Shown here in pieces: positions 1 to 11,273 of a stretch of DNA of 64,000 nt. The stretch is from Clusia tigrina (lineage: Eukaryota > Arthropoda > Insecta > Diptera > Clusiidae). The stretch lies in assembly GCA_920105625.2 (NCBI GenBank), contig OV050033.1:13288001-13352000 (forward strand), given 5' to 3'. A model generated the notes under the pieces. That model saw only the letters and a program-made list of their open reading frames with translations, was not told the origin of the DNA and made no database searches. The position numbers and the translations under genes are program-made. Within the stretch, counting starts at the first letter, position 1, and each line of letters starts with the position of its first letter.

Positions 1-1215
1 GTTGTTGCTGTGGTTGTTGTTACTTGTGGTGATACCTTTCACCGCCGGTGAGCCTGAAATACGTTCACTTTCGTTGGGCTTTAACTTTAAATTTGAACTT
101 TCTTTTGCTTGCGTATTGCTGGCAACGAAATGTTGATGTGGTTGTTGTTGGAACTGATACTGCTGCTGTTGTTGTTGCTGTTGTTGTTGTTGTTGCTGTG
201 CTGGCCGTGGGCGATTTGTTTGTGTTTTCCTCTTTGGCGATACAGCTGCCGCCGGCGCCGCAATTATTCTGGTCACCACTTTCAGTGTGGTGGATATGGT
301 TGAGAAGTTGCCGTTGTTGTTGTTTTTGTTGCTACTGCTGTGTCCGAACTGCGGTGGTTCCACCGTTTCGATGTTGTCACCAGTGTGCAGGGTGTAGTCT
401 GTCTGTGGTGAGGTTGGTGCTTCGTAGACACTGTTTGAAGCCAGATTACCGTCATCTTTTGGCTGGCCGCCATCTTCTCCGTTAGTGGTTTCACCCTCTT
501 CAATAGTTTTCACCTGTTGCTGGTTTTCCTCTACGATTTCCCCATTTCCATTGGATTTTATTTTAATCGTGGATTTGTTGGCTGCTACTGTTGTTTGGGG
601 TTTCCTTGTGCCGGTCATCGTTTTCTCTTCCTTTGTCTCACTGATTCTTTGTTTCATAGCATTAATAGGAGTTCCATCAGTTGGGATACTGCCAATAACT
701 GCAACCGTTGGTGCTTCATTACTATCTTCAGTTGATGTTGCGGTTGCTGCTGGTGTTGTTTCGGGTTCCCGTGTTGTGCTCGTCGCGGTGGTCGACACCG
801 GACGAAAGTGGGGCTCGGTTAGAACATCGTTACTCTTCGAAGCCACAAAATCCTCGCGATTATGCATGAATTTCGAAGAACGCCGGGAATAACGCGCTGC
901 CGCCATTTCCACATCCTCAATATCGATTTCGTTGTTCTGTATCTCGTTGCGCAATATCGAAATGTGCCGGACATCGCCGTACATGCGCTTCATGAGACCC
1001 TGATTCTCGTGCACAAATCGGCGTACGGCGTGCCAAGGATACGAGGAGCCCGGCAGTTGACAGTAGGCTTGCCGTGACAGATCGCACGGTATGGTGGCCA
1101 ACATTTGTGCACGTCCACGTCGGGAGGCTTTGCCATTCGGGCTGCAAGAATTCGCTGAGTCAAATCCGAACGCATCGCCCAGACTAGCAAAGAGCAGCAG
1201 AAATATAAAGTTTCG
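1..1215 (-). CDS. Spätzle-family (best guess spz4-like) cytokine precursor, large 5' exon, partial
   Basis: Reading the minus strand from 1215 to 1 gives 405 codons without a stop; the exon continues beyond the window. It has no start codon and follows an acceptor (pyrimidine-rich tract then AG at 1217-1216). The first residues ([17 protein letters not shown]) are the hydrophobic core of a secretion signal. Next comes a compact prodomain-like block with two cysteines ([15 protein letters not shown]), the segment [15 protein letters not shown], then [19 protein letters not shown], and a possible dibasic cleavage site RYSRR. The rest is Thr/Asn/Glu/Pro-rich with a run of about 13 Gln interrupted only by CAG/CAA changes. 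The prodomain recalls secreted ligands of Toll receptors (spätzle/neurotrophin family). The C-terminal cystine-knot domain that would prove this must lie outside the window. Paralogue assignment is from memory and uncertain; exon reality is far surer than the name. Confidence 0.62.
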
Positions 1216-2314
1216 CTGGAAATATAAGAAAAATACACGTCCTTAGAATAAATTCTATAATATAGTCAATGTCTTTATAATAGCTCTATTCACAATAAAA
1301 ATTGCCGGGCATTTTTTTGGCTCTTGGTGATTTTTTATGCTCAAGATAAATAATAATAATAATAGATTAAGTAGGATTAGTTTATGTGCTATAGTGAATT
1401 AATTAGATCAGTGGTGGGGAGCAAAAATATCTTAGAGCGGTACAACAATTAGAATAGGGAAACCCATAACACATGAAATAGATAGTAACCTCAGCCAGAA
1501 AAGTCAAAAGAGAAAAGAGCTTTAAAGAAATAGCCGAGGAGACCTTTATAGAAGTGTTACGACTATTATTATTATAAAACATTTGCAGAAGAAATACAAA
1601 CAATTGATTTGGAATAAGAAACCACATGAGCCGTCTGTGTAGAAATTATAAATAACATTTGGTCGTCATAACGCCAATACATAGGAATGTAGGAAAACAA
1701 TACAAGATGTGGTTGTATTCGTCCCTGAAATTATTTTCTGAAGAAAAGAAACAGAGACCTGAAGAACAACTAACAATATTTTTAATCAAACATTTTTTTT
1801 GAAAAGTCGGAAACCACTTCCATGTGCCCAGTCCTGGCTTAGATGATACTCGAACGGGTTTTTATCGACTCTATCGTAATATTAGGTGCTTGAAATAAAG
1901 TAGAGGAGGCTGTTTATAACGACACCAGTCAAACCCAATAAACTGGAGATACACTCGTGGATGGGAGTTGAGCACCGCACAAGTCGTTATTACCTCCTCC
2001 CATAGAGTTGTTCTGAAAAGTATTCATTTGGTACAAATAATATTCAGAGGGAAACAGTGTAAAATAGAAAAAAGTTCTCTGAAAAGGGTTCGGTTAAAAT
2101 GATTGAATACTCCTCTTGAAGCCATCAAATTATGCTTTAATATACCATATTTGACATGTTAAAATTGCTTAGAACTGAGAATATATAAAACACTTGCTCA
2201 TGGCAAAATAATTTCCTTCTCCACACAATTTTCAATGTTTCAAAAATGTTCTTAATTTGAAAACAATTTTTCCTAATACTCGTATATATAATAGAGAATT
2301 TTCAGATCTGTCCT
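1216..2314. other. AT-rich intronic DNA downstream of the nested gene's promoter side
   Basis: This stretch lies in the inferred large intron of the minus-strand spätzle-like gene. Apart from the acceptor tract next to 1216 and an AT-rich flank of the nested gene (TATA-like TATATATA at 2283-2290), I see no coding potential. Open frames here, such as 1403-1627 on the minus strand, lack codon bias and family motifs. Confidence 0.4.
2283..2314 (+). promoter_or_regulatory. Possible core promoter or 5' leader of the nested gene
   Basis: A TATATATAAT stretch begins at 2283 and an initiator-like TTCAGATC at 2301, directly before the ATG at 2315. The TATA-to-initiator distance (about 20 nt) is shorter than the usual ~30 nt, so the true start may lie elsewhere. 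The call rests on position before a well-supported open frame. Confidence 0.2.
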
Positions 2315-2989
2315 ATGATTTCACAAAAAACATTTCCATTCGACATGCAACTGTACTACACTTCGGCGTCTAGCAGCAAGACAAGTTTCAATGGATCGAA
2401 TAATGGATCGTACATATCGCTTCAAAGCACATCCATGGTAGTGTGTGAAAATTCCACTTACAATGCGGATGAGGAGGCTTACGACAATTCCTCAGAAAAA
2501 ACGCTTTTTCTGCGTCGACGACCAACTTTAACAGACTGCTCACAGCAATATGAGGTGAGTACAAATCATGGTAAACTGGGACCGGCAAATGGGATGTGGT
2601 TGCAGCTTTGGAATCAGTGTTTGGGCAGAAAGTTGAACCCAGAGCTGCCCCAAAAAGTTTCCATGTTTCAATTCAGCATGATTTGTCTCTTCCGAATGCT
2701 CGTCTCGTTGGCAAAGCTGGCCGGGACGTTGCTAGTGTGGCTACTGTACTACGTGGCAAAGGTCACTTCACGCTGTCTGAACTGGCGAAAGTGTCTGTGG
2801 AAGATGACATCCTTCCTGCGTGTCATTTCGCGTCGTCTGCTGTGGAAACTTTTCTCATACACCAAGACCGGAGATATGTCGCTTTGCGGACCGTTGCTGT
2901 TGTACACACCTTTGCTGTTCGTGGTGGCGTTATTGGGCTTTGTGCTGGCAGCGTTGCTGAAATTGAAAACTTGGATGCACGCCTGGTAG
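2315..2989 (+). CDS. Nested gene for a small basic two-pass membrane protein, unrecognised family
   Basis: ATG at 2315 opens 224 codons ending in TAG at 2987-2989. The third codon positions are strongly fly-like (CTG, GTG, TTC, AAG, GCC), unlike the neighbouring DNA, so I take this frame as real and the overlapping frame at 2596-3063 as its shadow. Residues 1-65 are polar (Ser/Asn/Tyr-rich, then acidic). RRRP follows at 67-70. Residues ~117-147 are hydrophobic (FQFSMICLFRMLVSLAKLAG and onward), 152-180 are basic and amphipathic with several Trp and Cys, and ~190-215 form a second membrane segment (PLLLYTPLLFVVALLGFVLA). The C-terminus is short (KLKTWMHAW). A later Met at residue 11 could also start it. 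A perfect donor GAG|GTGAGT follows codon 80 and a matching acceptor TTGCAG ends at 2605, so a 51-nt frame-neutral intron may be removed, giving 207 residues. AATAAA lies at 3105-3110. I recognise no family or function. Confidence 0.6.
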   Translation: MISQKTFPFDMQLYYTSASSSKTSFNGSNNGSYISLQSTSMVVCENSTYNADEEAYDNSSEKTLFLRRRPTLTDCSQQYEVSTNHGKLGPANGMWLQLWNQCLGRKLNPELPQKVSMFQFSMICLFRMLVSLAKLAGTLLVWLLYYVAKVTSRCLNWRKCLWKMTSFLRVISRRLLWKLFSYTKTGDMSLCGPLLLYTPLLFVVALLGFVLAALLKLKTWMHAW

Positions 2990-3104
2990 AAAAATATCCT
3001 CATTTCGTCACTGTGTGCGAATTGACATATGCAACTATAGCTATGCAACTATATATATTTTGAAATACTGTTTTGAAAATCGTGCTAAATTGAAAAATTT
3101 CACA

Positions 3105-3110
3105 AATAAA
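3105..3110 (+). terminator. Poly(A) signal of the nested gene
   Basis: A canonical AATAAA lies 116 nt after the stop codon of the 2315-2989 frame and is followed by T-rich DNA. No competing hexamer occurs nearer the stop. Confidence 0.5.
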
Positions 3111-3888
3111 TTTTATTGAAAAAAATATTGAACCGTTTATTTGGCAACAGAGCAAATTTTTACTTTCACGCCCGCCGTTCGAGAAAAAGAAAAAGAGTGA
3201 GTTTCCAATTTGCAGGTCAATTTAAAATTGAAGCCATGACCACAAAGCCCAGTGATGGAGCAACGAACGCCACACAACAATCCCACATGATAGGAGGGAA
3301 GGGGGTGGGGGCAGGCAATACGGATCGGCTGCAAGCGGGGCGCTTCGCTTGACTGCCAATAGCGGTCACAGATAAATACTGTAAATCCACGATAAACGGT
3401 CTTTAGTTGCAGACTACAATTGATACCACAATCAGAGTTGCCAGCTGTGTGGGATTTTAAATAAGTTCCAGGGTAAAATCTATAAATTGGGTATTTTGTG
3501 GCTTTAGAAGAAAATATTATCGGTGAGCCTCCAAAGATATTTTATTATTTTCTGTAGAAAGTTTTCCAATTTGCAAAAGCGACTTTTAAATAATTTTCCG
3601 ACATAGTGTTTCCGAGTTATTTTATTCATATTCCATTCTTGGTATTTTCTGATTGAATTCGTGAGCTCGTCTTGGGAGTAATGTGAATCTTATAAGAATT
3701 ATTAGGGTCGTAAACTGGTTTCCGAATTGAAAACACCAGTTTTCTCATAATACTAGATTTCTTTATAGTTCTGCAGGAACAATTCTCAGTCTCGTAAATG
3801 AGAACGAATTTCTTACAATTCGCTATGTCTTATTTTTTAGACAGCATATTCATATTTATAATTTATATTTACAGCATATGAAGTAGCT

Positions 3889-3997
3889 TAAGACACCTGA
3901 CATCCTATTTTTGAGAGAATATTATTTTCACTTCGGAAAAAAGGAACTTTAGACATCTGTCATCGTATTTTAGAGAGAATTTTATTCTCATTTCAAA
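3889..3997. repeat. Two-copy direct repeat, about 62 bp offset
   Basis: The segment starting at 3889 (AAGACACCTGACATCC, then a GAGAGAAT core and an ATTATTTTCA end) is repeated with a few changes from about 3951 (TAGACATCTGTCATCG, again GAGAGAAT and ATTCTCA). The two copies share most bases over about 47 positions. No coding frame spans them. Confidence 0.6.
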
Positions 3998-5057
3998 AGT
4001 GTTTATTTGGTGAAGAAAAATTAGGTGCTGAAAATGTTAGGAGTCTTCAAATTCTAGATATTCACAGAAAATTTGATCAGAAAGCCAAATCGTTTCTCTC
4101 GAAACTCAACAAAACGACTCTGAAAGGATTTTTCATTTTAAAATGATCCAAAAGGCCCAAATAGCCCTCTGAAAGCATCTCTGGCTGGAACTAATAAATT
4201 GTGGTGCTAGCAGAACTGCAGTTTGATGTGAGAATGAAGGAAGCAACTGAGAAAATAAGCCCAATCTTAACACTTGCCGTCTCAGCTTTCTAGACCAAAC
4301 CGAGCATAGCGGAAATGGTGTAATTGTGTAGAAATCCCAACTACACAAATTTTGCCTTTTTCCATTTAGGTATTCTTGGGTACGTCGTGAAACGGAAATA
4401 GGGACAGATACTCTACAACAAATAAATGGCAACCCTGACCACATCTGCAGCCTCCGAGCAAAGTAGCTGCGGTGGCCGCCGTGCCAGCTGCACAGTGAAA
4501 TGTGCACTGTAATCAAACTTAATACGCTTTGTGCCAAGTCAAGGAAAGTAAAAAGCGCCGCAAGGAAAGGAGTCACAATCGCTCTTTCTCCCGCAAGTAC
4601 GTGGTTTGAGTGACAGTAAAAGTTGCAACACCATTCATTTTCATAATTTGACACTTTAATTAAGATACGCCTAATTTTTTTCATCCACATTAAAGCAACG
4701 CGTTTTTCTCTTTTTTATTTTGTTCATTGACAGGCCTTTAAATGTATGCGCATATTTTAAACTTTCCTTTCTCCGACAGTTGCAATAAAAGCAATTTTTC
4801 ACCTCTCTATTGCACAATCGGCGCCTATGAAATGCATTCAACTCTGCTATCGGGGCAACATAATCGAAAATAAAATAAACCCAAAAAGCATGCTTAGCCA
4901 CCGACACCCCAGCCACCAGCAAAGGCGTCAGATGCACGAGGCTGGAGCGCCGAGTGCGCTCCCCACAAATGTACTGGCTGCGAACCGGTTGGGCTGATTT
5001 TGCCGGCGTGTTGCCTAAAATGATGTGGAAACGCTCGTTAATGATTCATGATTGCGG

Positions 5058-5236
5058 CCAACAACAATAACAGCAGCAGCAACAACAACAACAACAACAA
5101 CAACAACAGCAGCAGAAGCAGAAGCAACAGCAACGTTTGCCAGCATTTGCTCGCTGTCAGTTTTAATAATGAACTCTTATTTTGATGTGGTTATTTTTCT
5201 CGTTGTTGTTGTTGTTGTTGCTGCTGCTGCTGCTGT
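5058..5236. repeat. Opa (CAA/CAG) tract with an inverted partner (GTT/GCT)
   Basis: A CAG/CAA trinucleotide tract at 5071-5136 is matched by a GTTGTT...GCTGCT tract at 5202-5236. At least 28 bases (5071-5098 versus 5202-5229) are exact reverse complements, separated by about 100 bp. Such tracts are common in fly introns and leaders; the paired inverted arrangement is less usual. Confidence 0.8.
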
Positions 5237-8200
5237 GGCTCTTGGCGTTGTTGCAATATCGTACAAAAAGAAAGTGTTAAACTTAGTTGGGAAGTTTTGT
5301 CTTTAAAATTTTGTTTAAAAATGAAAAGTGAGGCGGCATGGCATATGCAGCACGTTCATGTGTGTGTGTGTGTGAGCGATTAAGTGTCTGTGTGTGTGAG
5401 CGTGTGTGCTTTATGGGTAAAAGTGTTAGGTAATAAAATATTTTGGAAAATTAAAAGTGAGTTTTTGTTGAGTATTTCACAACGCATCCAGTTGTGAAGT
5501 TGATTAATTATCGAAACTGTTGGCAGTATCGGGGACGAAAGAGAATCATAAGTGCAATCGAAAAACCATCATAAAATAACAGCACGGATATGTTGGCCCT
5601 TTCTTTGAAAAACCATCTGAACGTAAAGTCAACAACAGTAGAAGAAAGTTAAATTAAAAACTAAAAGTTAAAGCAACACACACACATTGTTTCCGTTAAA
5701 ATCATGCCACTTTCCAACTATTGAAATGTGCTAAGAAATGGATAGTAGTGATGCACTCTCATAATGATGAAACTACCAATATTGATGGTAGTACGAAAGA
5801 CAAAATATATGCATGTTGCGCTGACATGTACCCATGTTCCATTGTAGTGATTGATTTTAGGAATATTGGCGCTAAAAGTGCAGCTATAGCACTCTCTCTC
5901 TCTCCTTGATACAGAAATATGAATTAAATACTCCAATCAAAGGGATGCCGAGTAAGCAATTGCACAGACTGTATGAGCACTGCTTTCAAATCGATGTCCA
6001 GCAGACGTCGAAACAATGAAATATCAAGCAAATATTTCAAACTGAAAGAGTCTCGATTGTGCAGAGCCCACTGAACAAACTGTGAATAATAGGTAATTTA
6101 TAAAAAGTATTTTTACTGATTGTTTCAGATTTGAAGGCAAAGAATCTGATACACAGATTGATTTGAATCGATTTGTGACTAAACTATTTCTATTATTTTT
6201 TATAAATATATAAATGTTTTTTGTTTATAAATAGGGCCAAATTAGAGAAAATGGAACAACAATACTTTAATAGTCTTTCTTCTATAAATATGTATATCGG
6301 AATACTTCTCATGCGGGGAATGGAGTACTCACTCATGAAACACGATTTAAGCAGTACTATAATGATCGGTGATGTGAATTTTTCTGCTCCTATAAGCAGT
6401 TCACGATCGAATAAAATTCTTCAGCCTTAAACCACAACACTGAATCCATAAAAAGAAAACAACAATTTTTTAGAATTCTTCAAATGATTGATGAGTTATC
6501 ATAAGACTTCGGCTATACTCTATGGCACCAGGTATTTTTAAATTATAAAGTGAAGGATCATTGTATTGTATTAAAGAGTAGTTTAATAACAGCAGTTGAT
6601 GTGGAATAACTGTCTATAGATATGAAGGTAATATACAATTACAGTATGAAGAAATTTCAGTACTCATGACTAACCATCAATAAAAAGTTACATTCAATTC
6701 ACACGAAAAAGATTCGGTATGCGCAGTCGGTTCTATTTCGTTACGGTAGAACGGCATTAGTGATGAAAGATTGTTTGTGGTCCGAACTAGCCCAAAAAAT
6801 ATGCAGCAGACGAATGGCATAATCATATAAAATGTCAGCTCCATATCTTTTTGCATCTTTGCAATGTAAATATGACTAATGCAGAACAAAATATGCTGTT
6901 TTTTTAATAAGAACGCGTAGATGGATACCGTTGAAAAGTCAGCTGTTGATTAGGAAGCCTTTCTGACATAGACCAACTTGAATGGATCGTAATATGAGTG
7001 TACTGTTGGCTGTACCCTATATAGTAAGCATCTATTGTAAAATTGTATTCAGCTAATAGTTTTCTCATTTCTAGCTTAACTGGGATTTCTGGGTATATTA
7101 TATGTATCTCGACTATATCATATGGGGCTAAGATAGTCGCAGATTGGTGCAGATATGTGAACAACAATTATCACTTTGAACTCCAACATTGTTTGAGGTA
7201 TTGGTGACGCACGGTCTAGATCACTTCACCAAATAGTCCATAATCGGACTTTCAGAACAAGCTTCAGTGACAATAGGAGTGAAGTTATCTTCAGACAATA
7301 ATTGCATAAATTAATGTTTGTAATAAAAATGTAAAAAAGAAAAAAATTTTGATACAAATTTAATATTTATTTTGATGTTTCTGATGTAAATTTCTATGAT
7401 AATTCAAAAAGGAACGTTTATATAAATTCATGTAAATATTTGCCACGGCTTCTTTTGGTGGACCCTACGAGTGCAACGTGTGTGTAGTTACGAAATTTCA
7501 GTGACTCCATGGAGAGCTCTAGGCACCAGCTAAATGTTTATAAGCAATCCAAACTATGCTTAAGTGCACTCATAAGGGAATCGAAGTATGTTAATGCGTA
7601 CAAACGCAACCAACGGGCAGATAAAATATCAAATTGATTGGCATCCCAAATTAGCTTTTTCCGTATGCTGAGCACATAAAATGTGCAAATTTGTTAATAT
7701 CTCGTCTGCAGTTTTTTTTTGCAATTTCCATTCACGTACGAATGAAAGTAGAATAAGATCGATTTTTACATTTTATGAATATCATGTTTCACTTTAAAGC
7801 AACAACATCGACACGTGTGTGTGTGAGTATGCGATAAAAGACTTAAGAAACGAACGTGCTTATGGTGCCAACTAGCAGATTGCGCGTTTGAAAACTAAGG
7901 TAAACTGGATTGTAAATTTCAAAACAAAACAAAAAAAGTTAATGTAAATAAACACATATAAAAATTATGTTTTACATGTGTAGTTTGCATTGAAATCGTT
8001 TTATTTAAATAAATATTTCGTAATTGTTGACCTACTTTTAGAGCTGTATAAAATCAGCACAACTTTTAAAATCCGCCAGCAACACAATAACAACAACAAA
8101 TTGATATGCCAATTTATTGCACAAATAAAGCCAACTGCACGCACATAAGGCTGGGCACCGGGACAGACGTAGCACTCACATAGAAGCCTGTGTCTGTGTG

Positions 8201-11172
8201 TTTTGTGGAGAGTGGCCATAAACACACTTTAAGCCAAATCTCATAAAGTGTAACATTATCGTCAAGAGGCAACGTTTTAGTACGTTTTCAAGCATCACCA
8301 ATTGAAAATACTTAGAAACGTGGTGACAACACTTTAAGCGCTCATTTGTAATGCCAATCAGCACGGGCTCGGTGACTTTCTACGAAAATGCAAACAAAGC
8401 GGGCTACTTACCCGTTTTTGCAGCCTAACCAAACGGAGTCGGAAGGGGGCGGGGGGCACTGTCCAGTCAGACAGTCGTATAGACAGAGAACCAACAGCCA
8501 GCCAGCTAGCGAACATCTGTCAAAGGCGCTGCAACATCTTGTCATCAACTTACTTAGGAGTTAACCAAACTCACTCAAACACACACATATGCATACAAAC
8601 ACACAACTGTACCAGTAAGGCTCAGACTCGCCAGCGTGCATGTGTGTATTGGAGTGTGCGACTAGTTCTATGCCTTCATTTACTAATTTTGGCTGCTGCG
8701 TTGCTCATTTGCTATTTGATTTTTCTATTTACGAGTGCGCCTCTGAATGAATTATTTATAAAATGAAATGTTGCTCAAAATAAAACAGAGTTTCTGTTAC
8801 ATATAACTAAATTTAGCCGATGACAACATTGTAAGCGGCCGACGAGTTTCATGCTTGGGTGAGATTTATTGGCCGTGGAAAACGCATGCGCCTCTCTCAT
8901 AAGGCTGCGTTAATAAGAGGCGTATATATGAGAGCAATTATCGTGTCTTTCGTATAATTAATGGTAAATGTGAGGCAGTGAGCAAATTGCCTAAACCCGC
9001 ACTCACTTAGAAAGCAAACTTGCACTTGTCTTCTCTATATAAGCCAAATAGAACACAAAAGACTTATCCAACCAACCTGATTGGGAGCAAATTGTGGTCA
9101 CATTAAACAAAGCAAATTAAATGCAATTTTCAGCGCATTTCCTGCTGTTGTTACAGAAAAATAGTAACAGAAATATATGGGCGCAACATAAATAATAAAT
9201 AAATAAATACAAAATTAAAAAATTTGCATGCTCACCAGGCATAAAAGTAAAAGGTGACAATTTTTCCAATCGCCGCTTAAGGGGGTTACCATAAAAACTG
9301 TAATTTTAATTTCACTTGAAGCCAAAATTTTACTTCTTTAAGCTCTTATTTTTTTAATTTATTTATTTGTATTTTTATTTTCCATTTCCCATATATACGC
9401 TTTTTTGCATATGTTTGCTTTTGTGCAATAAACTCAAAGAAAGACCTTTTAAAGCCGTCGCCGGAAAAGAGATTTCATTTATGCCTTAACAAATTGTCGC
9501 TCTGTTTGCAGGTGTGTGTCTGGGAGTGTGAGGAGCTTTGGTGCCAATATACCAACGCACACTCGTATGTGGATTGGTGTTGAAGAAAGTGAAATTTATA
9601 TAAACAACGTATTTATTTGGCTAAGCGATTTTTTTCTTTTATGATTGCGTAGTTATGTGCTGAATACATTGTTGAGGGAAATGGTGCTGTTGTGAATTTC
9701 AACACCATTCCGCCGTATAATTGGTTGGATAATTAAAGCTGATTTGTGCATTTATTTGAATAAATTTTGAAAAACAAAAAGAAACAATTTTAAATAAATA
9801 AATAAATAATGTTTAATATATAAAAAGAATTCAAAAAATATTTTTCTTATATAAGGAAACAAAAAGCAAAATATATATAAATAAAAAAGAAATAAAACAC
9901 AAATTCGATATTATAAATTTATATAAATAACAAACTTTGGTGAAAGACGTTTTTGCAATAAAAGTTGCAGAAACAAGGTTTGTAGAAGCTACCAAGAGAT
10001 GTGAAAAAGTTGAGAAAAAAATAATGGTTCGAAGGGGGTCTTGAGGAATAGTTTATATGATACAAGTAGAAACGTGATAAGTTAAAATAAAAATCCACAT
10101 AAGCTGTGAAAGAATTCATATGATGACTCGACTAATGTTGATGTTGGTCAGATATCAAATCGCACCTGTATATTTTAAGGAAATTTTCTGAGACCAGAGG
10201 CGACAAGGAATTGTTGTACTGGTAATAAACTATAGTATAACTCTTACGAGTTATATATTTCAATATCTGCAACCTCAGATACCATCGTATATAGAAGATT
10301 ATTATTCATGACCAGAATGAATTAAGAGGAAATTGTGTTTCAAGGAAAATAAAATCCAATTTCTTTTCGTATTAATTAGATCAGAGATATAAAAGTATAT
10401 GCCCTTTTCCCCATATAATCTTATTGACATTTTCGTTTATTTGTCTACTTCACTGCTGGCGGAAAGCTTAGTACAATCCATCGACAACCTCAGCAAGAAG
10501 GATCTGGAGCTCATTAACAAAAATAACGGCCACATTCAAAAAAAGAATTACACAAACGTTTTTGATATTTTAATTGTTTGTTGTATATATAGCAGAAACA
10601 GCTCAGCTGGGAACAACCAGGGTTATTTGTTGGGGGTTGCAAGTATTTGGTTGAGTCGAAGACAGAAGTGATATATTTTTGACGACTGCAACTCACAGTC
10701 CGTAGAACATGATAATTAATATTAAGAATAATATTAGTTTAGTTCTCGTTTTATTACCCTATAACTTGTTGGTATGCCTGGCAATATTTGAGGTGTTGAA
10801 AAGTAGAGTAGATGAATCGAAGTTTTTCCCTGAAATAGAGTTATTACTTGGAATGAACAACAACAGTTTCTTGATGTTTGACCTAGGGTTTTACAGAGTT
10901 AGAGTCACCCGAGTTCGCAAATAACAGATGGGATGATGACCACTCAGATTCTTAATGCCTCACGTTGACATAGTATTACAATTTGAGCTGGATATGGAGA
11001 GAAATTTAGAGTGATATTTGAAGCTATATTTGGAATGATATTTAGAGTCTTATTTGGATTTCAAAATATTGTTGAGTTGGTACATTGAAGATATTTGTTG
11101 ACGGCTCCCTGCCCTTTCTTCACATTTTTGTGGTGTATAATAGAAAAAACCGAAACAAAATTTGCTACTTAC

Positions 11173-11223
11173 AATTAATATATTTGATATCTTGAAACGT
11201 TTATCCACATTAATGAATTCCAT
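11173..11223 (-). CDS. Candidate first coding exon of the spätzle-like gene
   Basis: A minus-strand ATG at 11223-11221 opens 17 codons (MEFINVDKRFKISNILI) that end exactly at a consensus donor, ATT|GTAAGT (11172-11167). The junction is phase 0, as is the acceptor at 1216. Joining them puts the basic stretch DKRFK in front of the hydrophobic core RNFIFLLLF, a normal signal-peptide layout. The frame is open upstream of the ATG to 11271, but no other ATG lies there, so 11223 is the natural start. The implied intron is about 9.96 kb. The evidence is splice signals, phase and signal-peptide logic only; another upstream exon could be the real partner. Confidence 0.4.
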
Positions 11224-11273
11224 GCTGTGAATTGGTTTGTACACAGCTGCTCGACCACACACGCGCACCAAAT

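Larger units (their letters stand above)
3116..11172. other. Main part of the large intron of the spätzle-like gene; no further gene seen
   Basis: About 8 kb of AT-rich DNA with simple repeats and no supported coding region. It contains a short ~62 bp duplication near 3.9 kb, a GC-richer patch at about 4.43-4.62 kb, an opa-type inverted repeat (5.07-5.23 kb), TG runs at about 5.36-5.41 kb and long A/T-rich stretches around 9.7-9.9 kb. The 185-codon minus-strand frame at 4690-4133 begins with ATG but shows no codon bias, domain or splice context. A TATATAAG box at 9036 on the plus strand has no gene behind it. Confidence 0.35.

Noticed and set aside
48..485. Val/Cys/Leu-rich plus-strand frame
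   Set aside because: It is the antisense shadow of the Gln/Asn/Thr-rich minus-strand exon; the GTT/GCT repeats produce the Val and Leu runs.
4133..4690. 185-codon ATG-started minus-strand frame
   Set aside because: Long for this AT-rich DNA, but codon use is unbiased, no domain or membrane pattern is coherent, and no promoter, splice or poly(A) context supports it.
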